A stretch of 64,000 bases of DNA from NCBI GenBank assembly GCA_030762935.1, contig CM060900.1:374375132-374439131 (forward strand), written 5' to 3'. Positions within the stretch are counted from its first letter, which is position 1, and each line of letters opens with the position of its first letter. The notes beneath the pieces were generated by a model. It was not told the origin of the DNA, did no database searches, and saw only the letters and a list, made by a program, of their open reading frames with translations. Positions 45,501 to 58,008 of this stretch are shown here, piece by piece. Position numbers and translations under genes: made by a program. The stretch comes from Hymenopus coronatus. Lineage: Eukaryota > Arthropoda > Insecta > Mantodea > Hymenopodidae.

Positions 45501-46867
45501 GAAAATCTTGGCTGAATATTTACTCACGTAAGAAAAAAATGATAGATAATATTTCATATTGTGCTACTTTTTCAACGTTTATTAAAGGTAATTCCTATCA
45601 TAGTTATCGAAATTACTTTTTATATATGTGGAAATGCTATATAAAATCTCTAGGATGAAACGTGATACATGCATTATAAAGCTAGACAATTATCGATAAA
45701 GACTAGAAGCATACTCCTGCATATTAAGAAGTTCACTAGTTCAAAACAATTTTATATTTCATGACAATTTATGATTCTCCTAATCAGTTTCTCTTCACAA
45801 CTCACATTGAAATATTATTTAAACTGGGATACAATTCCAGTAAAGGAAATGGTATTCAAAAATTAATTTGTATAAACCCTGAAGACAGAGTTTAATATCT
45901 GTGACCCAAAATAGTAGTTATAAGTTTCACACGTTCTGCTTTTAATCCTGACACATTGTTGTAGAAAGTAAGAAAATAATTAAAACCATACAATTACGTG
46001 TGGAGCCTACTGTAGTAACCAAACCGTACTTTTATTATCATTCTATTAAGAGAACAGCGAAGCGATAAAAGTAATTTTACAAAGTATTAAATATAGAGAT
46101 TTAATTCTTTGTGTAAGTATTACTGGAAACAAACGAATCATTCATACCAAGTTTATTTCAAATATGTGTTTTCATTCTGGATATATTAATTTACTCGATA
46201 TATTTAACCAATAATCTATGTTCTGGTATATTTATTGAGCTACATGGACCATTTTTAAATTATGTTCTCTAATAGCTTTGTAATAAATTGTCTAGTGAAA
46301 TTTTCGTATATTGGATAGGCCTTTTTAAAACATTCTATCACATAAAGTGGAAACAAAATGTACAAACGCACGGATGAATAAAGCTAGTCAGGTAATAATT
46401 AAACCAGGTATTTTATTAAACACATTCAGCACTGGTTTGGGAAAACTTTTCAGACCTCTAATTGCATTCTTATGGGAAAATTACAAAAAAGAAGGAAGGA
46501 AGGAAGAAAAGAAAAGAAAGAAGGGATCTGAGAATAATGGCTTCAAAGTTTCTACTCTAGGGAGTCATAACAAGCGCAACGCTTTAAAATGGAGTGAAAA
46601 CATGTGTTATATGCGTCCTAGAAGAATAATACCTCGCAAATATGTTCCTTCTTCACAAAAAATCCAAAAATACACATGTTTTACCAAAACTGATGAAAAA
46701 CATTTCAGAATTTCCTTAAGCTTCAGTTGCATTGAAAACTTTCTATAAAAATTAGTTGTTCCAAATCATAAAGTAATTAGACTGATATTAATCCAAGTAC
46801 ACAAAATGAAGAGCACTTGAGAGCCAGAAATGTTATAACAAAATCGTTATATAATAGACGTCTGTCG
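42551..46867. other. unannotated AT-rich sequence with low-complexity patches
   Basis: A TCTG repeat patch lies at 43093-43109, an AT-dinucleotide patch at about 44320-44360 and a purine-rich AAGG/AAAG patch at about 46482-46525. The open frame of 133 codons at 46347-46748 overlaps the purine patch, is lysine-rich there, and matches nothing I know. No repeat family of this window was recognised. Confidence 0.4.
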
Positions 46868-47141
46868 CTCTCCGTGGTGTAATGGTTAACATGCTAACTA
46901 TATACCCGAGGTCGAGGGTTCAAACCCGGCGGAGGACGACGGATCTTTTCGGGCGCAAAAAATCCTTAGCATGGCTTCCCTCGGAATTGAAGTAAAGTCG
47001 TTGGTCCCTATCGTAGATTTACGGCATGTAAAAGAACCTCAAACCTGATGAAGAGGCCTCTGAGCATAATTAAACGGTACCCAGTATAGAATGTGACGCT
47101 GAGGGCCACAGCAGTTAAAGAGCGTCCATGAATAAAACTCC
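46868..47141 (+). mobile_element. SINE A, copy 5 (best-preserved full-length copy)
   Basis: The tRNA-like head is CTCTCCGTGGTGTAATGGTT, then AACATGCTAAC, with a B box GAGGGTTCAAACCCGGCGGA. Acceptor-like ends TCTCCGT and GCGGAGG can pair over seven bases with two G-U pairs. The body follows: AATCCTTAGCATGGCTTCCC, AAGTAAAGTCGTTGGTCCCT, GTAAAAGAACCTCAAACCTG, AGAGGCCTCTGAGC, and GCAGTTAAAGAGCGTCCATG, then AATAAAAC. Flanks ATAATAGAC (left) and ATAATAGAT (right) may be a worn target-site duplication. Confidence 0.85.
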
Positions 47142-50100
47142 ATAAAAATAATAGATAACAGCTGTCTGTGTTTTACAAACATCGTTCAACGTATAATCTC
47201 CAGCTTGGTTTCTCATTTAAAGCGACGAAGTTAAGGTAATGTGCCTGAGCTGGGTCATTAAGAACCCCGCACCATGTTAATCGATTCCATTATCTAACGA
47301 GATTTAACTCAACCTCCGAGGCTGATCACATCAGTCTACTTAAAGCGCCACTAACGAAAGATTATCGATGATGGTTAAGAGCTCTCCGGCAGTTTTAATG
47401 TACAAGAGTGCCATTAATCCTGTAAGAAAGTGATGAGCACCGAGGATTGGCAATACGCAGAACAAGAACAAAAGCTACGCCGTCCTTGCTACCTCAAATA
47501 TTTTAACATATGCTCTTTCTTGCATAAGAAAACTGAGTACTTAAAACGGCCTCTTTAAGACCATAAAAGTGTATGTGACGGCAATGATTTAAGGAACACT
47601 AGTAGTGAAGTTTAAAATTTCTATATTTTGGTATAGATTTTTCTGAAAGCTTTACTGCACTTGCATTTTATTATATGAATATGAATACCAAATTTGATTC
47701 CAATTGGTCAATTACTTTACAAGACATCAACTATTTCATAAATATTGTTATGTAAATATTTTGCATAATCAAAACGTATCACGGGCCTTAAAATTTGAGA
47801 AAAGTGGTTGGCATATTTTGTATTGGGGCTTTAAAAAAAACTTTACACGGAGATACTTCAATAATTTTGATTACTGATTTACGATATACTTTTTAAAAGG
47901 TTAGAAATTTTAATCTCTAAATCAATAAATCTTTTCATACAAATATATTATTTTAATTACTGTTGGCGTTAGAACATTTTTGTCACATATAATATTACAA
48001 TAGATTCTTCTGTACATTCTGGGAAATTTTAGTTATATTTAAACAAAAATGAGACGCCTAAAACTTTTTGAAACGCTTGAAATGTAGGTTTGAGAGAAAC
48101 TCTGTTTTGTAAAATAATATACTCAGAAACAGGTGTGCTTTAGGACCTCTAAATGGCTGTGGAGCCCGAAGTGAGGGAAGGTGCAGCTAAATGTTGATTG
48201 TTGTGCCCAAATATTCCAACAACCATTTGATATAAAATAATATTTTCGTGTTTTAACACATTATAGTCAGAATTTCAACTCCAGTTTCCCTTAAGGAGTT
48301 CAACGTACGCAATCTGTTCAGACTGCTCATGTTTCATTACAGAATTGAATGAAACCCTACAGCTTCAGTGGTTGGAACACAATGGGGAGCATGCAGTGTG
48401 TTTAAGTAAATTACCTCGAAAGTAAAATTTACCTATGAATTCTGTATTACGGAGGTAGTTTGCTATGGGAGTAATTTATTCCAGAAGTAAGGCTAGAGAG
48501 CTCAGCTGCAATTTATTCTTCCAATTACCACTACAAAATTAATACCTCATGTTCCCGGAGTATTTTTTGTTTGTGAGATTTACTTGAAGCCATCTTGGAT
48601 AATGTTCTGTGCGATGGGAAAAGGGGAGCAATCTTCAGTGAAAGAGATAGACGTTTATTGGCAGAGATAATGAAAATTTATTTAAACAATAGATAGAACT
48701 GAAAAGAAAGGAAAATGAGGAAAGAAGGAAAACGATGTAAAGATACTGAATTCAAAGGGAAACGCCTGAAAAATCGTGACGGACGAATTTACTGTTTCAA
48801 GTTACGGAAAGGCACTAAGAGTAGCTTAAGGGAAGATTGATCATCTACAATGCCAAGTTTTGAAAACTTGCGTTCCGTTTTTTCATAAACTATATTCAGC
48901 AACACATAGATATTTTTAGTAATAACTATGTTTCCTTGACTTTCAACTCAACATCATAGTGTTACAAACTTTAAATGTTGGCCTAAAACTATATTAAAGT
49001 GAATAATAACGATTTTTTCTCACATTTTCAAAATGTATCAATGTGTTTTCAATGTTAGCCATTATTATGCATTACAATTTAGTTTACTTTATACGGACCT
49101 ACATATTTATTCAGCACTTTTTACGTTTCAGATTCCTATCTGAAATGTATTCGGAGAATCTGATACATAAGCCTAAGAAAATTTAAATTTGAGAAAGTTA
49201 CTGTTAACCTTTTGCTTCATTTCCACTCTCCATGAAACCTTGTTATAAGTTCCCCGCCTCATAGTCTGTGATCTTTACATTTTCTCCGTTCCACGTTTTA
49301 TTCCTTTTTCTCTTTCCTGAATCCTTTTTCGATTTTCATAGCTTTTTCTGCCTTTTTGTTTGTTATTCATTTTGGAATTTTAGCATATTTGTAGTTCCAA
49401 GTCGATATTTTGCTTCCCTTTTATTCTTCCAATTTTATTATTATTGAAAGACAGAACAGAATCGTATGCTACAATTTTCATTACGTTTATTTTTATAGTG
49501 GCAGTTTTGGGAATTATACCATTTTTAATGGACTAATTTGGTATTTTTACCCCAAAGAAGCATTTTGGAGATCTAGCCTCGAAAGTTCTCTGTATACAGG
49601 TTTTATTTTTTCTATTACAGCTTATGAATGATCATGCTGTTTATATTCATTTGGATATCTATGATATTTTCCTTATGAATCTGATACTTCAGGGCAAAGT
49701 TAATGTCAAGGTTTGGGATCTGTTGAGGAACTGGGATTCAGATTAGCCAGAACTGCTTTTCTCATGTTTTTAATATTTCTATATTTGACGTTATTGCTAC
49801 TCCATAACAGTTATGAATTTATCAGTTCCACTTTTCGTCACTCGGCTTTTAGCACCTAACCGATTGCCAAATAATTTTCTTTTTCCAAAAATATTTTTGC
49901 ATAATCTATGATGAAAATATGAAGCACAAGTGCCAAAAAAAACTTCAAATGTGAACAGGAAATTGGAAACAGGATTTCTATGCAACAGCTGTCTAACTTA
50001 GAGAAACAAAATGTACCAAGAAAAAATTAAGCGTTGTTTATAATCTTTACTTTTAGAGTGGTAAGTTATGGGCAAATGAATGGAGCCAAGTTAGTGAGGA

Positions 50101-51991
50101 AATGAATGGAGCTATAAAAACGGGCATGGCACCTTTTGCGCCATATTTTAAAACGTAAAATGGTAGATCAAACGATCAGAATTGGGTGACATAAACAGCG
50201 TAATGATATTCTACATACCTAAAGACATCTTTCCATCACAAAAATATAATACTTTCTTGGCTCCGCGGTTTATCCAGTCTCAATTGGAAGCAATATTCCT
50301 TGTCTTCTTATTTGTATAACAAATCCTTTGCGTGTTGATGGACAAATATCCCTTTTTTTTTTTTTTTTTTTTTTCAACGAATGGGCATATATACGTGTGG
50401 TCAATTGCACTCACAGTATGAAACATTTATAAAGGTGAACGATATGCTTTTATTTCTTAACACTTATAATAACTATCATTTGTGGGCATATTTATTTGCG
50501 TTGCTCTAAACCTCAATACGTTTTAACGATGCGATGAAGAATACGATTAGCAGTAGTACGGTGAAGTTTATTCAATCGTCTGCAACTCTGAAACGTCGCG
50601 GCTGGTAACATAACCATGAAATGTACCAAGTTGAAAATGTTTTCTCAACCGATCTAAAATTACTTTGTTCTGCAAGAGCTTTATTAGTGTCTTACGAACT
50701 TAACACAACTCGTTATATCTGCACGATTTTTGCGCCCGACTGTACATTTTTAGTCTGAGCGCTCCAATTTAAAGTTTGATCTATGTATTTTCAGAACATT
50801 ACGAAATGGGAGTTCAGGATTATTTAATTGAACTAGCCCAAATTTAGGGATTCAACATCTGTTCATGTCCCAAAATGATGGTTTCAGAATTTGTAAGTTT
50901 TAAAATCTAAAATAAGCAATAACATAAACCTTCCTTTAGTAAGGGATATTCACTTAATTTATTACAATTTAATTGCAACCTTTTTCTCTCTTTTGGAGAC
51001 TTCCTTGTGAGTGAATATCAACACTATTAACATATTTATTTTTAAGTATTCAAAAATTAATTTGAGATACACCTCTACATGTTTGGACTGGTGACCTAAT
51101 TTTTACGTGTCTTTCTATAGTATTGTTACTTTCTTTACTACGTATATATATAATTTAGAAAAGGTACTGTATTTCAACAAAAATTTCTATACAGAGTTGT
51201 CATCGGAAATACATGTTTACAGAAAAGATGTATATGCGTGTGTCTGTGAGCATCATAGCTACAAAACGAAAATTGGCAAAAAAATGCTTTGGTATTTCCG
51301 GAGAGCTAAATGACTGAAATAAGCAAAAATATAGTATTTTAGTAAAATAAAAATTTCTCTTCAACTATTCCAAATAACCTCACCAAGTTTCATGTGAATA
51401 TATACTAGCGACCACTATATACACAATATAAATTTTGTGCATATCTTATAAGTACTTTGCATAAATCAGATGTTTTCACCCTCAAGTTATATGAATTTAT
51501 GTTTCTTTTAGCAGAAACCTTCATGATAAAACGTTAAACTTTAGTACACGGACTCCCAGAAATATGTTGTTTAGTTTTAAATAGAATTAATGCGATATAC
51601 TAAATACAGTTTTCTGAAAATATTATAATTCCTGAAAAGAAAGATGTGCTTGAAGAAAACATGCATACTTTCTATACAAATAATAGTCACTAATGTCCAT
51701 ATTTTTCAAGCTACACAACTAATTTTAGTTGAAAACCAGCAGGCATTTTGTTTACATATTTCTGCTAAATTTGAATATGAATAACCCACAAACTTTAGTG
51801 AAAAATGAACATAAAGAAAAGGAAATGTAGCTCTGAGTAAAACCAATTTAAAGTGGAGTCTCGACACCCATTTAAAGAGCGCGCTACCTACTAAATTTCC
51901 AACCAAGGCCCTTAATTATTACGCAGTAATGCAAATCAGCTGGAATTCAATATTTGTTTTTCAAAAATAAAAAAATTGAATTCGTAGTCAC
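47142..51991. other. unannotated; more complex block at 47206-47480; poly-T at 50351-50374
   Basis: The block at 47206-47480 is less AT-rich and carries TTAATCGATT (47277-47286) and ATTATCGATGAT (47361-47372). A smaller complex patch lies at about 48120-48220. A T-run lies at about 50349-50374. The remainder is AT-rich, with CT-rich text at 49230-49350. No gene or window repeat was recognised. Confidence 0.35.
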
Positions 51992-52235
51992 CTATCTCTC
52001 CTTAAGTAACTCCTTGGCACAGCTTACTAAGAGCCTTGGCCCACCGCTCGGCCGCTGCGGCCCCCATCTCGGTCCAGTACAGACGTCATGGATGGGGTGT
52101 AGTATTGGGGGGGGGTGAGACGTGGTTAGCGCTTCGATCCCCCCCGGCCAGTTAATGCGGTCTTCACGACCTGGAGCCACTACTTCCACTTAATTGGCAC
52201 CCGCAGGGACCTCAGGAGACTGAGTGTACACTATG
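51992..52235 (-). mobile_element. SINE D, copy 2 (5' truncated)
   Basis: On the minus strand it matches the body of SINE D copy 1: plus-strand CGGCCGCTGCGGCCCCCATC, TACAGACGTCATGGATGGGG and CACGACCTGGAGCCACTACT. The tRNA-like head is missing. A 65-codon open frame on the minus strand is incidental. Confidence 0.8.
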
Positions 52236-52299
52236 GTTAGAGACGTTTTTAAAATTAAGCTTAAATATTTTTCACTGATAGTTACTTTCATAAATATTT

Positions 52300-53225
52300 C
52301 GTAAAGGAAAATAATGTTAAAAATCTGACATATTTCATTCACATGACTTTCTTAGCTGTTACACAAACTTTCCTTACAAAATTATTCTTTTAACTACATC
52401 GTGCTAATTGAGATAAAAATGAACAGAAATTGTGTTATTACTTGCTTCCTTGTAAATAGAAGGGGAATAATAGTAATTGTAAATAGAAGGGAAATAGCTA
52501 GTGGAATACACTAGCTTAAAGTTATAGTCAACTCCTTAAAAACTGTTCGCTATGTTGAACAATTGAAATTCGTTTCTCTTTTGACTGCCAGAAGTAAACA
52601 AAAGCAATATGGAATTGCTTTCCGTTTGAGAAAAGTTCAAGTAGTTAGTAATTGAAGCACACAACAAAGAATACATCGAAATCGGTTAACTCTAAATAAT
52701 TGTATATGACGTAAATTTTGTTTTAACATCATCTATATTTTTACTGTAGTAAATTTTTGTCTGTATCTTACGGTTTACTAGCCATTCAAAATGAAGACGT
52801 CTTCAGAGACTAGTCCCAGAAAACTCAAGACATACATTTAGTTTGTCATAAAAAATCTTAAACATGTGTTGTTTGTTTTAATCAAATTCGTTAGTCATTT
52901 TTTATAAAGTCAAAATTTTCGAAAAATGTTCCGTGTAAAGGGTACTTGGGAACGGGGGGATTTTCTTGCAAATCTTCGTGACGCATTCTTGGAAGATATC
53001 TACTGAACTTACGTACCAATTTTGTTATTTAACCGACTTTTCGTTTATGAGTTGTGCTGTTCGCAGACACACACACACACACACACACGTGCGCTCCTTT
53101 TTGTAATTTTTTTTATTCAGGGGTACCTAAATCGTTTATTTTTGGTAAAGTCTCGGTATAGAATTTTTGGGTGTAATACAATACCGTCTCTAGCCTAAAT
53201 ACATTGTGCTAGAGAAAGTAAAAAG
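52300..53225 (+). repeat. repeat family L, copy 4
   Basis: Aligns with copies 2 and 3: AATAATGTTAAAAATC, ATTCACATGACTTTCTTAGC, GTGCTAATTGAGATAAAAAT, TTTGAGAAAAGTTCAAG, CGTTTATGAGTTGTGCTGTT, a CA run at 53065-53088, GTGCGCTC, and AATACCGTCTCTAGCC. It has a local repeat of TTGTAAATAGAAGGG near 52449 and 52479. Confidence 0.7.
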
Positions 53226-53856
53226 TAACAATAAGTGAAGCGTTGCATAGATGTTCTGTAGCATCCCTTGCACTGTTTCTCTTATGACAAAAATATAAAT
53301 GGTAATTATGACTAAAAGTCCTAAATCTTGATTTTTTGTTTACCTTAAAATGTTTTGCAGTTGCATAAAGTATATAGAGCTAAGTTTAACGTATGTTCGA
53401 AGAGTTGTACCTCTTAAATGAGGCCTGAGCTTTAAAATCAATACCTACAGTTCTAGGCAATCAATGCCCTAAACATAAATTACTGAATACATGTTTGAAG
53501 TTAATCTAGCATTAACTTAAACAAATAAAAGTAGCGCTGAAATGCGAAATAAGAGCTTGGGGCACATGAAACTCGTTTGCTTACTAAATGAAGTTATGCA
53601 CCACTGGTTTGATTAGGAATGCAGCAAACGCATGGCACATTTAGTTCAAGCAGAAGCAAAATTGGGGACGCATATGTTTCTCTTTTATTTTATATACATG
53701 CACGTGGTTTTTAATCTCGATGAGCTGGAATAAAACGAATATTTTTAAATGATTGCCATCAATCGAGTCGCATAAGAGTCGAAGTGAAGCAGCTTAACAC
53801 TTATGGCGACATAGAAGTGCCTTTCTAGCGATTTTGATAAAATATACTAATTCTTT
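53226..53856. other. unannotated sequence
   Basis: Nothing recognised; somewhat less AT-rich at 53560-53700. Confidence 0.35.
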
Positions 53857-54905
53857 TATTTTTGGTGCAAAAAACTTGCACCATATTTTAAAGTACATAT
53901 TTGCAATGATTTATTCTGCTAGAGCTGATGTAACACACATTTTGAAGCCATTTTAAAGCGTTGCGCTCGTAAAATAACTCTCTAAGTCAAAGTTAAAATC
54001 ATTTTTCTGAAATTTAAATGCGTTATTATTTTCCCATATTCAGAATATATCTTTCCCTACAAACATACAGCTATATTTTCCTAAAGCACTGTAAAAAATA
54101 TGGAGTTTTATTTATGGACGGTCTTTAACTGCTGTGATTCTCAGCGTCCCATTTGTTACTGGGCGTGAAAGACCGCTTAATTTTGCTCAGAGGCCTCCTT
54201 TATCAGGCTTGAGAAGTTCTTTTATGTGCCGTAAATCTACGACAGGGGGATCAGCGGCTTTAATTCCCTTCCGAAGGAAGCCATGCTAAGGAATTTTACA
54301 CCCCCAATAATCCACCGTCCTCCGCCGGGTTTGAACCCGCGACCTTGGGTATATGAAGTTAGCATGGAGGGCAACTAAAGCACCGCAGAATGTGTGGATT
54401 GGAATTTTGATAAGGTCAAAGATTAGTTTTAAAAATTAATCAGTATATATATGGTTTTTATCCTTTCATTGGAATGCAATTTACCCTTAGTTGACTTCTG
54501 TCACGGAGTTACCCTGTAGCTTCGGACATAATTGTGCACTGTTCATTTTGCATTTTTTTCAATTTGAGATGTAAATAATTTTTTAAGTGTGCTTTAGGAA
54601 ATTTTCAAAAGGAAATTTTTTTACAAAGATATTAAAGATACTTTAAAAAAATTGTGAATTTAGCTCAAGATCTATAGAAGAAGATTTAAATCGAGTAAAT
54701 CAGTAAATTATTATATCCAGAATTAAAATACATATTTGAATGAGACTTGGTGTGAATATTTCTTTTCTTACCAGTAACGCCTGTACAAAAATTAAATCTC
54801 TAGCTTTCAAACTTAAGAAAATCACTTCTATCACTTCCATTTCTCCTCAAGAGTGTTACTATTCAAATAGCTACTATCCGAAGGGACTTTCCTTTTAATA
54901 AACAT
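53857..54905 (+). repeat. repeat family F, copy 2, interrupted by SINE A
   Basis: Matches 2587-3260 on both sides of the nested SINE A (54104-54376). Left part: TTTAAAGTACATATTTGCAA, TTTTAAAGCGTTG and AAGCACTGTA. Right part: GATTGGAATTTTGATAAGGT, TATCCAGAATTAAAATACAT and TGTACAAAAATTAAA. Confidence 0.75.
54104..54376 (-). mobile_element. SINE A, copy 6 (nested in family F; A box deleted)
   Basis: The 3' end is plus strand TTTATTTATGGACGGTCTTT; the B box is GGTTTGAACCCGCGACCTTG. Compared with copy 3, about 17 bases of the A-box region are deleted (GTTAGCATGGAGGGCAAC instead of GTTAGCATGGTAACC...GGAGGGC). The 21-base flanks at 54083-54103 and 54377-54397 agree at 15 positions. Five of the six differences are A/G or T/C changes. 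They are best read as an aged target-site duplication. Confidence 0.85.
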
Positions 54906-55004
54906 GAATGTTGATTCACTCAAATGTTTGAACATGTGTAGAATTCCAATTGCCTTACACATTCATGTATGATAAACGCTAAAATTATATCCGTTCTCAC
55001 TGAG

Positions 55005-55866
55005 TGGCGCCACGGTAACATCTGTGACTCGCATTTGGGGGTCCGGGTTTTATCCCCGGACACTTCTCAGTCTGATCCATGGTTCTTCTGTGTTTTACCA
55101 ATCGCTAGCCGAATGCTGGAGAAGTTTCTTTCATCCCCGATTTTCCTGACCCTCAAGTCGTTCCTTTAACATTCCATTCATACTTCCCCTAGTTGTCTCT
55201 TTCAGGGTTGAAGTGTCGGCAATGAACCTTCGGTGCAGCGTGGCAGGAACAAAAGATTTGATCTGGAAATCTCACCGTCCCTGGCCTCGACTGGTTGTCG
55301 GGGTAAAAGGACCACCCGTTTGGCGGCACTGGACATCATGCAGGGCAGGGTTCCGTCAGGCTGTTCGGCTGTGGGGATTATATTGAAATATAAGTGGAGT
55401 TTTATTTTCTTAGCAACTGCGGTTCTCAGGGCCCCATTCAATATTCGACGTGAAAGACTGCTTAATTTTGCTCAGACACCTTTGATCAGGTTGGTGATTC
55501 TTTGACGCGACATGGAACTACTGGCTTTACTTCCCTTGCGAAGGAAGCCATGCTAATGATTTTTACTCCCGAAAAGGATCCATGACCTTCTGACAACTTT
55601 GATCTTACGACTTCGGGAGCCAAAGGCTATCATGTTACACTATGACAATAGAGAACGACTGGGGTTTCCAAATCTGACAACTCTGGGAACCCTGTTATTT
55701 CTATGCCGTCGCTTCTGGTTCACTGCCCGGTGTCTCCTCTTCCCTCAACCTCCGTCCCGGTGCGCCCTCTCGTGGGGCATAGACACCATAACCTCGCCAG
55801 TTCAGAGCCAAGTCCCCTTCGTCCAACCTACCAAATCCGTTCCCTCCCTTCATATAGGGCGCTGAT
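55005..55866 (+). mobile_element. SINE S, copy 7 (split by SINE A)
   Basis: The left part has a head with GACTCGCATTTGGGGGTCCG, then GGTTTTATCC, then GCCGAATGCTGGAGAAGTTT and CTCTTTCAGGGTTGAAGTGT. After the nested SINE A the right part resumes with GGAACCCTGTTATTTCTATG, then CCGTCGCTTCTGGTTCACTG, then CCCGGTGTC, as in copies 1 and 8. The open frames of 79 to 90 codons inside are incidental. Confidence 0.65.
55396..55660 (-). mobile_element. SINE A, copy 7 (nested in SINE S; alternative head)
   Basis: Plus strand shows the A-family body (GTGAAAGACTGCTTAATTTT, GAAGGAAGCCATGCTAATGA) and a head like that of copy 4 (GACTTCGGGAGCCAAAGGCT, then ATCATGTTACAC). The B box is damaged (ACAACTTTGATCTTACGAC). 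The flanks TGGGGATTATATT and TGGGGTTTCCAAAT may be a worn duplication. Confidence 0.75.
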
Positions 55867-56810
55867 AACCTAATAGTTGCGCATCATTAATCCTCAATCA
55901 CCATTATCACTATCTCTTCATACATTGTATTAGCAGACATCGAACAAAATTCTTCAGGGATCCCTCCACTGATGAAACCTAGAATACCCTGTAAACTTGA
56001 CTGGCTGAAAGTACCTATGTACAGAGTATGTAGGCAAACATTTATTTAAACATGAAATAATATCAATATTCTAAAAATGCAAGGTAATCCAGATATTAAT
56101 AATCGTTTGATTTAATAAATTTAAAACATATTTTATGAAAGTATAACATGTCAGTTTCATAATTTAAGTTTACTTATTATCTACGTAACCTGCTCCATTA
56201 TTTGCGCATTTTCCTTTCTGTCCTCGAGCTTTTAAATTCCTGCGTTGTAATCGGTTGCTAACAATTCAATAAAGATATTCGCGCACAATTTCACCAAGAA
56301 AAGAATGAGAAATGTTTCGGAAAGAAATCTGTAACTCATCTAGGGATGCACGACTCTGTTGTTTACTTGATACTTAAAATCATCTGGGATGAGTGGCGGA
56401 CGTCTGGGTCCAGTTTCATTATGGACATTTGTTCCTCCAATGTTCAACATTTCCCACCACATTCTCACGTTTCGTTCGGTCATTGTTGTTCATAATGATT
56501 TAATTGACAGCAAATTAGTGTCAAGTTGTAGCTTTCAACTCCCGAGCATTCAAAACAATTTGTATCAAAATCATGGGGACGTTATATTACAGTTTATTTT
56601 GCATAATCACAAAGTGCACAACAACAACTAGTTTCGAATGGCAGTAATAAAATCTGAGCAGAGGGAATGCCCAAATGGTCGTTAATTCCTCGATTACACA
56701 CGTATTTTATTTCGCAGTACTGTTGTTTTGCATTTGTTGGGGAGTATTTTGGGTGTAGCTTAAGATTTGGTACCATTAAATGTCGTAAGACGCTGAGAAG
56801 TGACAACAGA
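55867..56810. other. unannotated sequence
   Basis: Nothing recognised. Confidence 0.4.
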
Positions 56811-57055
56811 TTTTTTCATAGTGTTTAATGCCCACTTTTACTACTATGGCACTGCAGGCGATGACACTGATGATACATGGAATGAAGATGGAACACCGGT
56901 GGAATGCGATGACGGGAGAACCGGAGAACCCGGAGAAAACAGGTCCCTACACCATCTTAACAGCCACCAATCCCGCATGCGGTCGCCTAGTATTAAACTT
57001 GGACAGCCTTGGTGAGAGGCGAGTGGTCTAACCACTCGGCCACGACGCGGCCAAG
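56811..57055 (-). mobile_element. SINE B, copy 3 (full length)
   Basis: Plus strand runs from TTTTTTCATAGTGTTTAATG through GGCACTGCAGGCGATGACAC, GAACCGGAGAACCCGGAGAA and AATCCCGCATGCGGTCGCC to the head AGAGGCGAGTGGTCTAACCA, then CTCGGCCACGACGCGG. Both A- and B-box regions are present. The head end lies within 20 bases of the TATG array. Confidence 0.85.
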
Positions 57056-57072
57056 CTAGTACAGATAACGCG

Positions 57073-58008
57073 TATGTATGTGTGCATGTATGTATGTATG
57101 TATGTATGTATGTATGTATGTGTGCATGTGTGCATGTATGTATGTATGTATGTGTGTATGTGTGCATGTATGTATGTATGTATGTATGTATGTATGTATG
57201 TATGTATGTATGTATGTATGTATGTATGTATGTATGTATGTATGTATGTATGTATGTATGTATGTATGTATGTATGTATGTATGTATGTATGTATGTATG
57301 TATGTATGTATGTATGTATGTATGTATGTATGTATGTATGTATGTATGTATGTATGTATGTATGTATGTATGTATGTATGTATGTATGTATGTATGTATG
57401 TATGTATGTATGTATGTATGTATGTATGTATGTATGTATGTATGTATGTATGTATGTATGTATGTATGTATGTATGTATGTATGTATGTATGTATGTATG
57501 TATGTATGTATGTATGTATGTATGTATGTATGTATGTATGTATGTATGTATGTATGTATGTATGTATGTATGTATGTATGTATGTATGTATGTATGTATG
57601 TATGTATGTATGTATGTATGTATGTATGTATGTATGTATGTATGTATGTATGTATGTATGTATGTATGTATGTATGTATGTATGTATGTATGTATGTATG
57701 TATGTATGTATGTATGTATGTATGTATGTATGTATGTATGTATGTATGTATGTATGTATGTATGTATGTATGTATGTATGTATGTATGTATGTATGTATG
57801 TATGTATGTATGTATGTATGTATGTATGTATGTATGTATGTATGTATGTATGTATGTATGTATGTATGTATGTATGTATGTATGTATGTATGTATGTATG
57901 TATGTATGTATGTATGTATGTATGTATGTATGTATGTATGTATGTATGTATGTATGTATGTATGTATGTATGTATGTATGTATGTATGTATGTATGTATG
58001 TATGCATG
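57073..58008. repeat. TATG tetranucleotide microsatellite, 209 perfect consecutive units
   Basis: The first roughly 95 bases carry TGTG/CATG variants. From 57169 to 58004 the sequence is TATG without a single interruption: 836 bases, exactly 209 units. A CATGCA follows. Because a 4-base unit has no stop codon in any frame on either strand (plus: Y-V-C-M; minus: H-T-Y-I), it produces open frames of over 300 codons in several frames. These are artefacts. The true array length may differ in the organism, since such arrays are hard to sequence. Confidence 0.97.

Noticed and set aside
46347..46748. 133-codon open frame, the longest outside the microsatellite
   Set aside because: Starts with GTG, overlaps a purine-rich low-complexity patch and has no recognisable domain. 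About one frame of this length is expected by chance in 64 kb at this composition.
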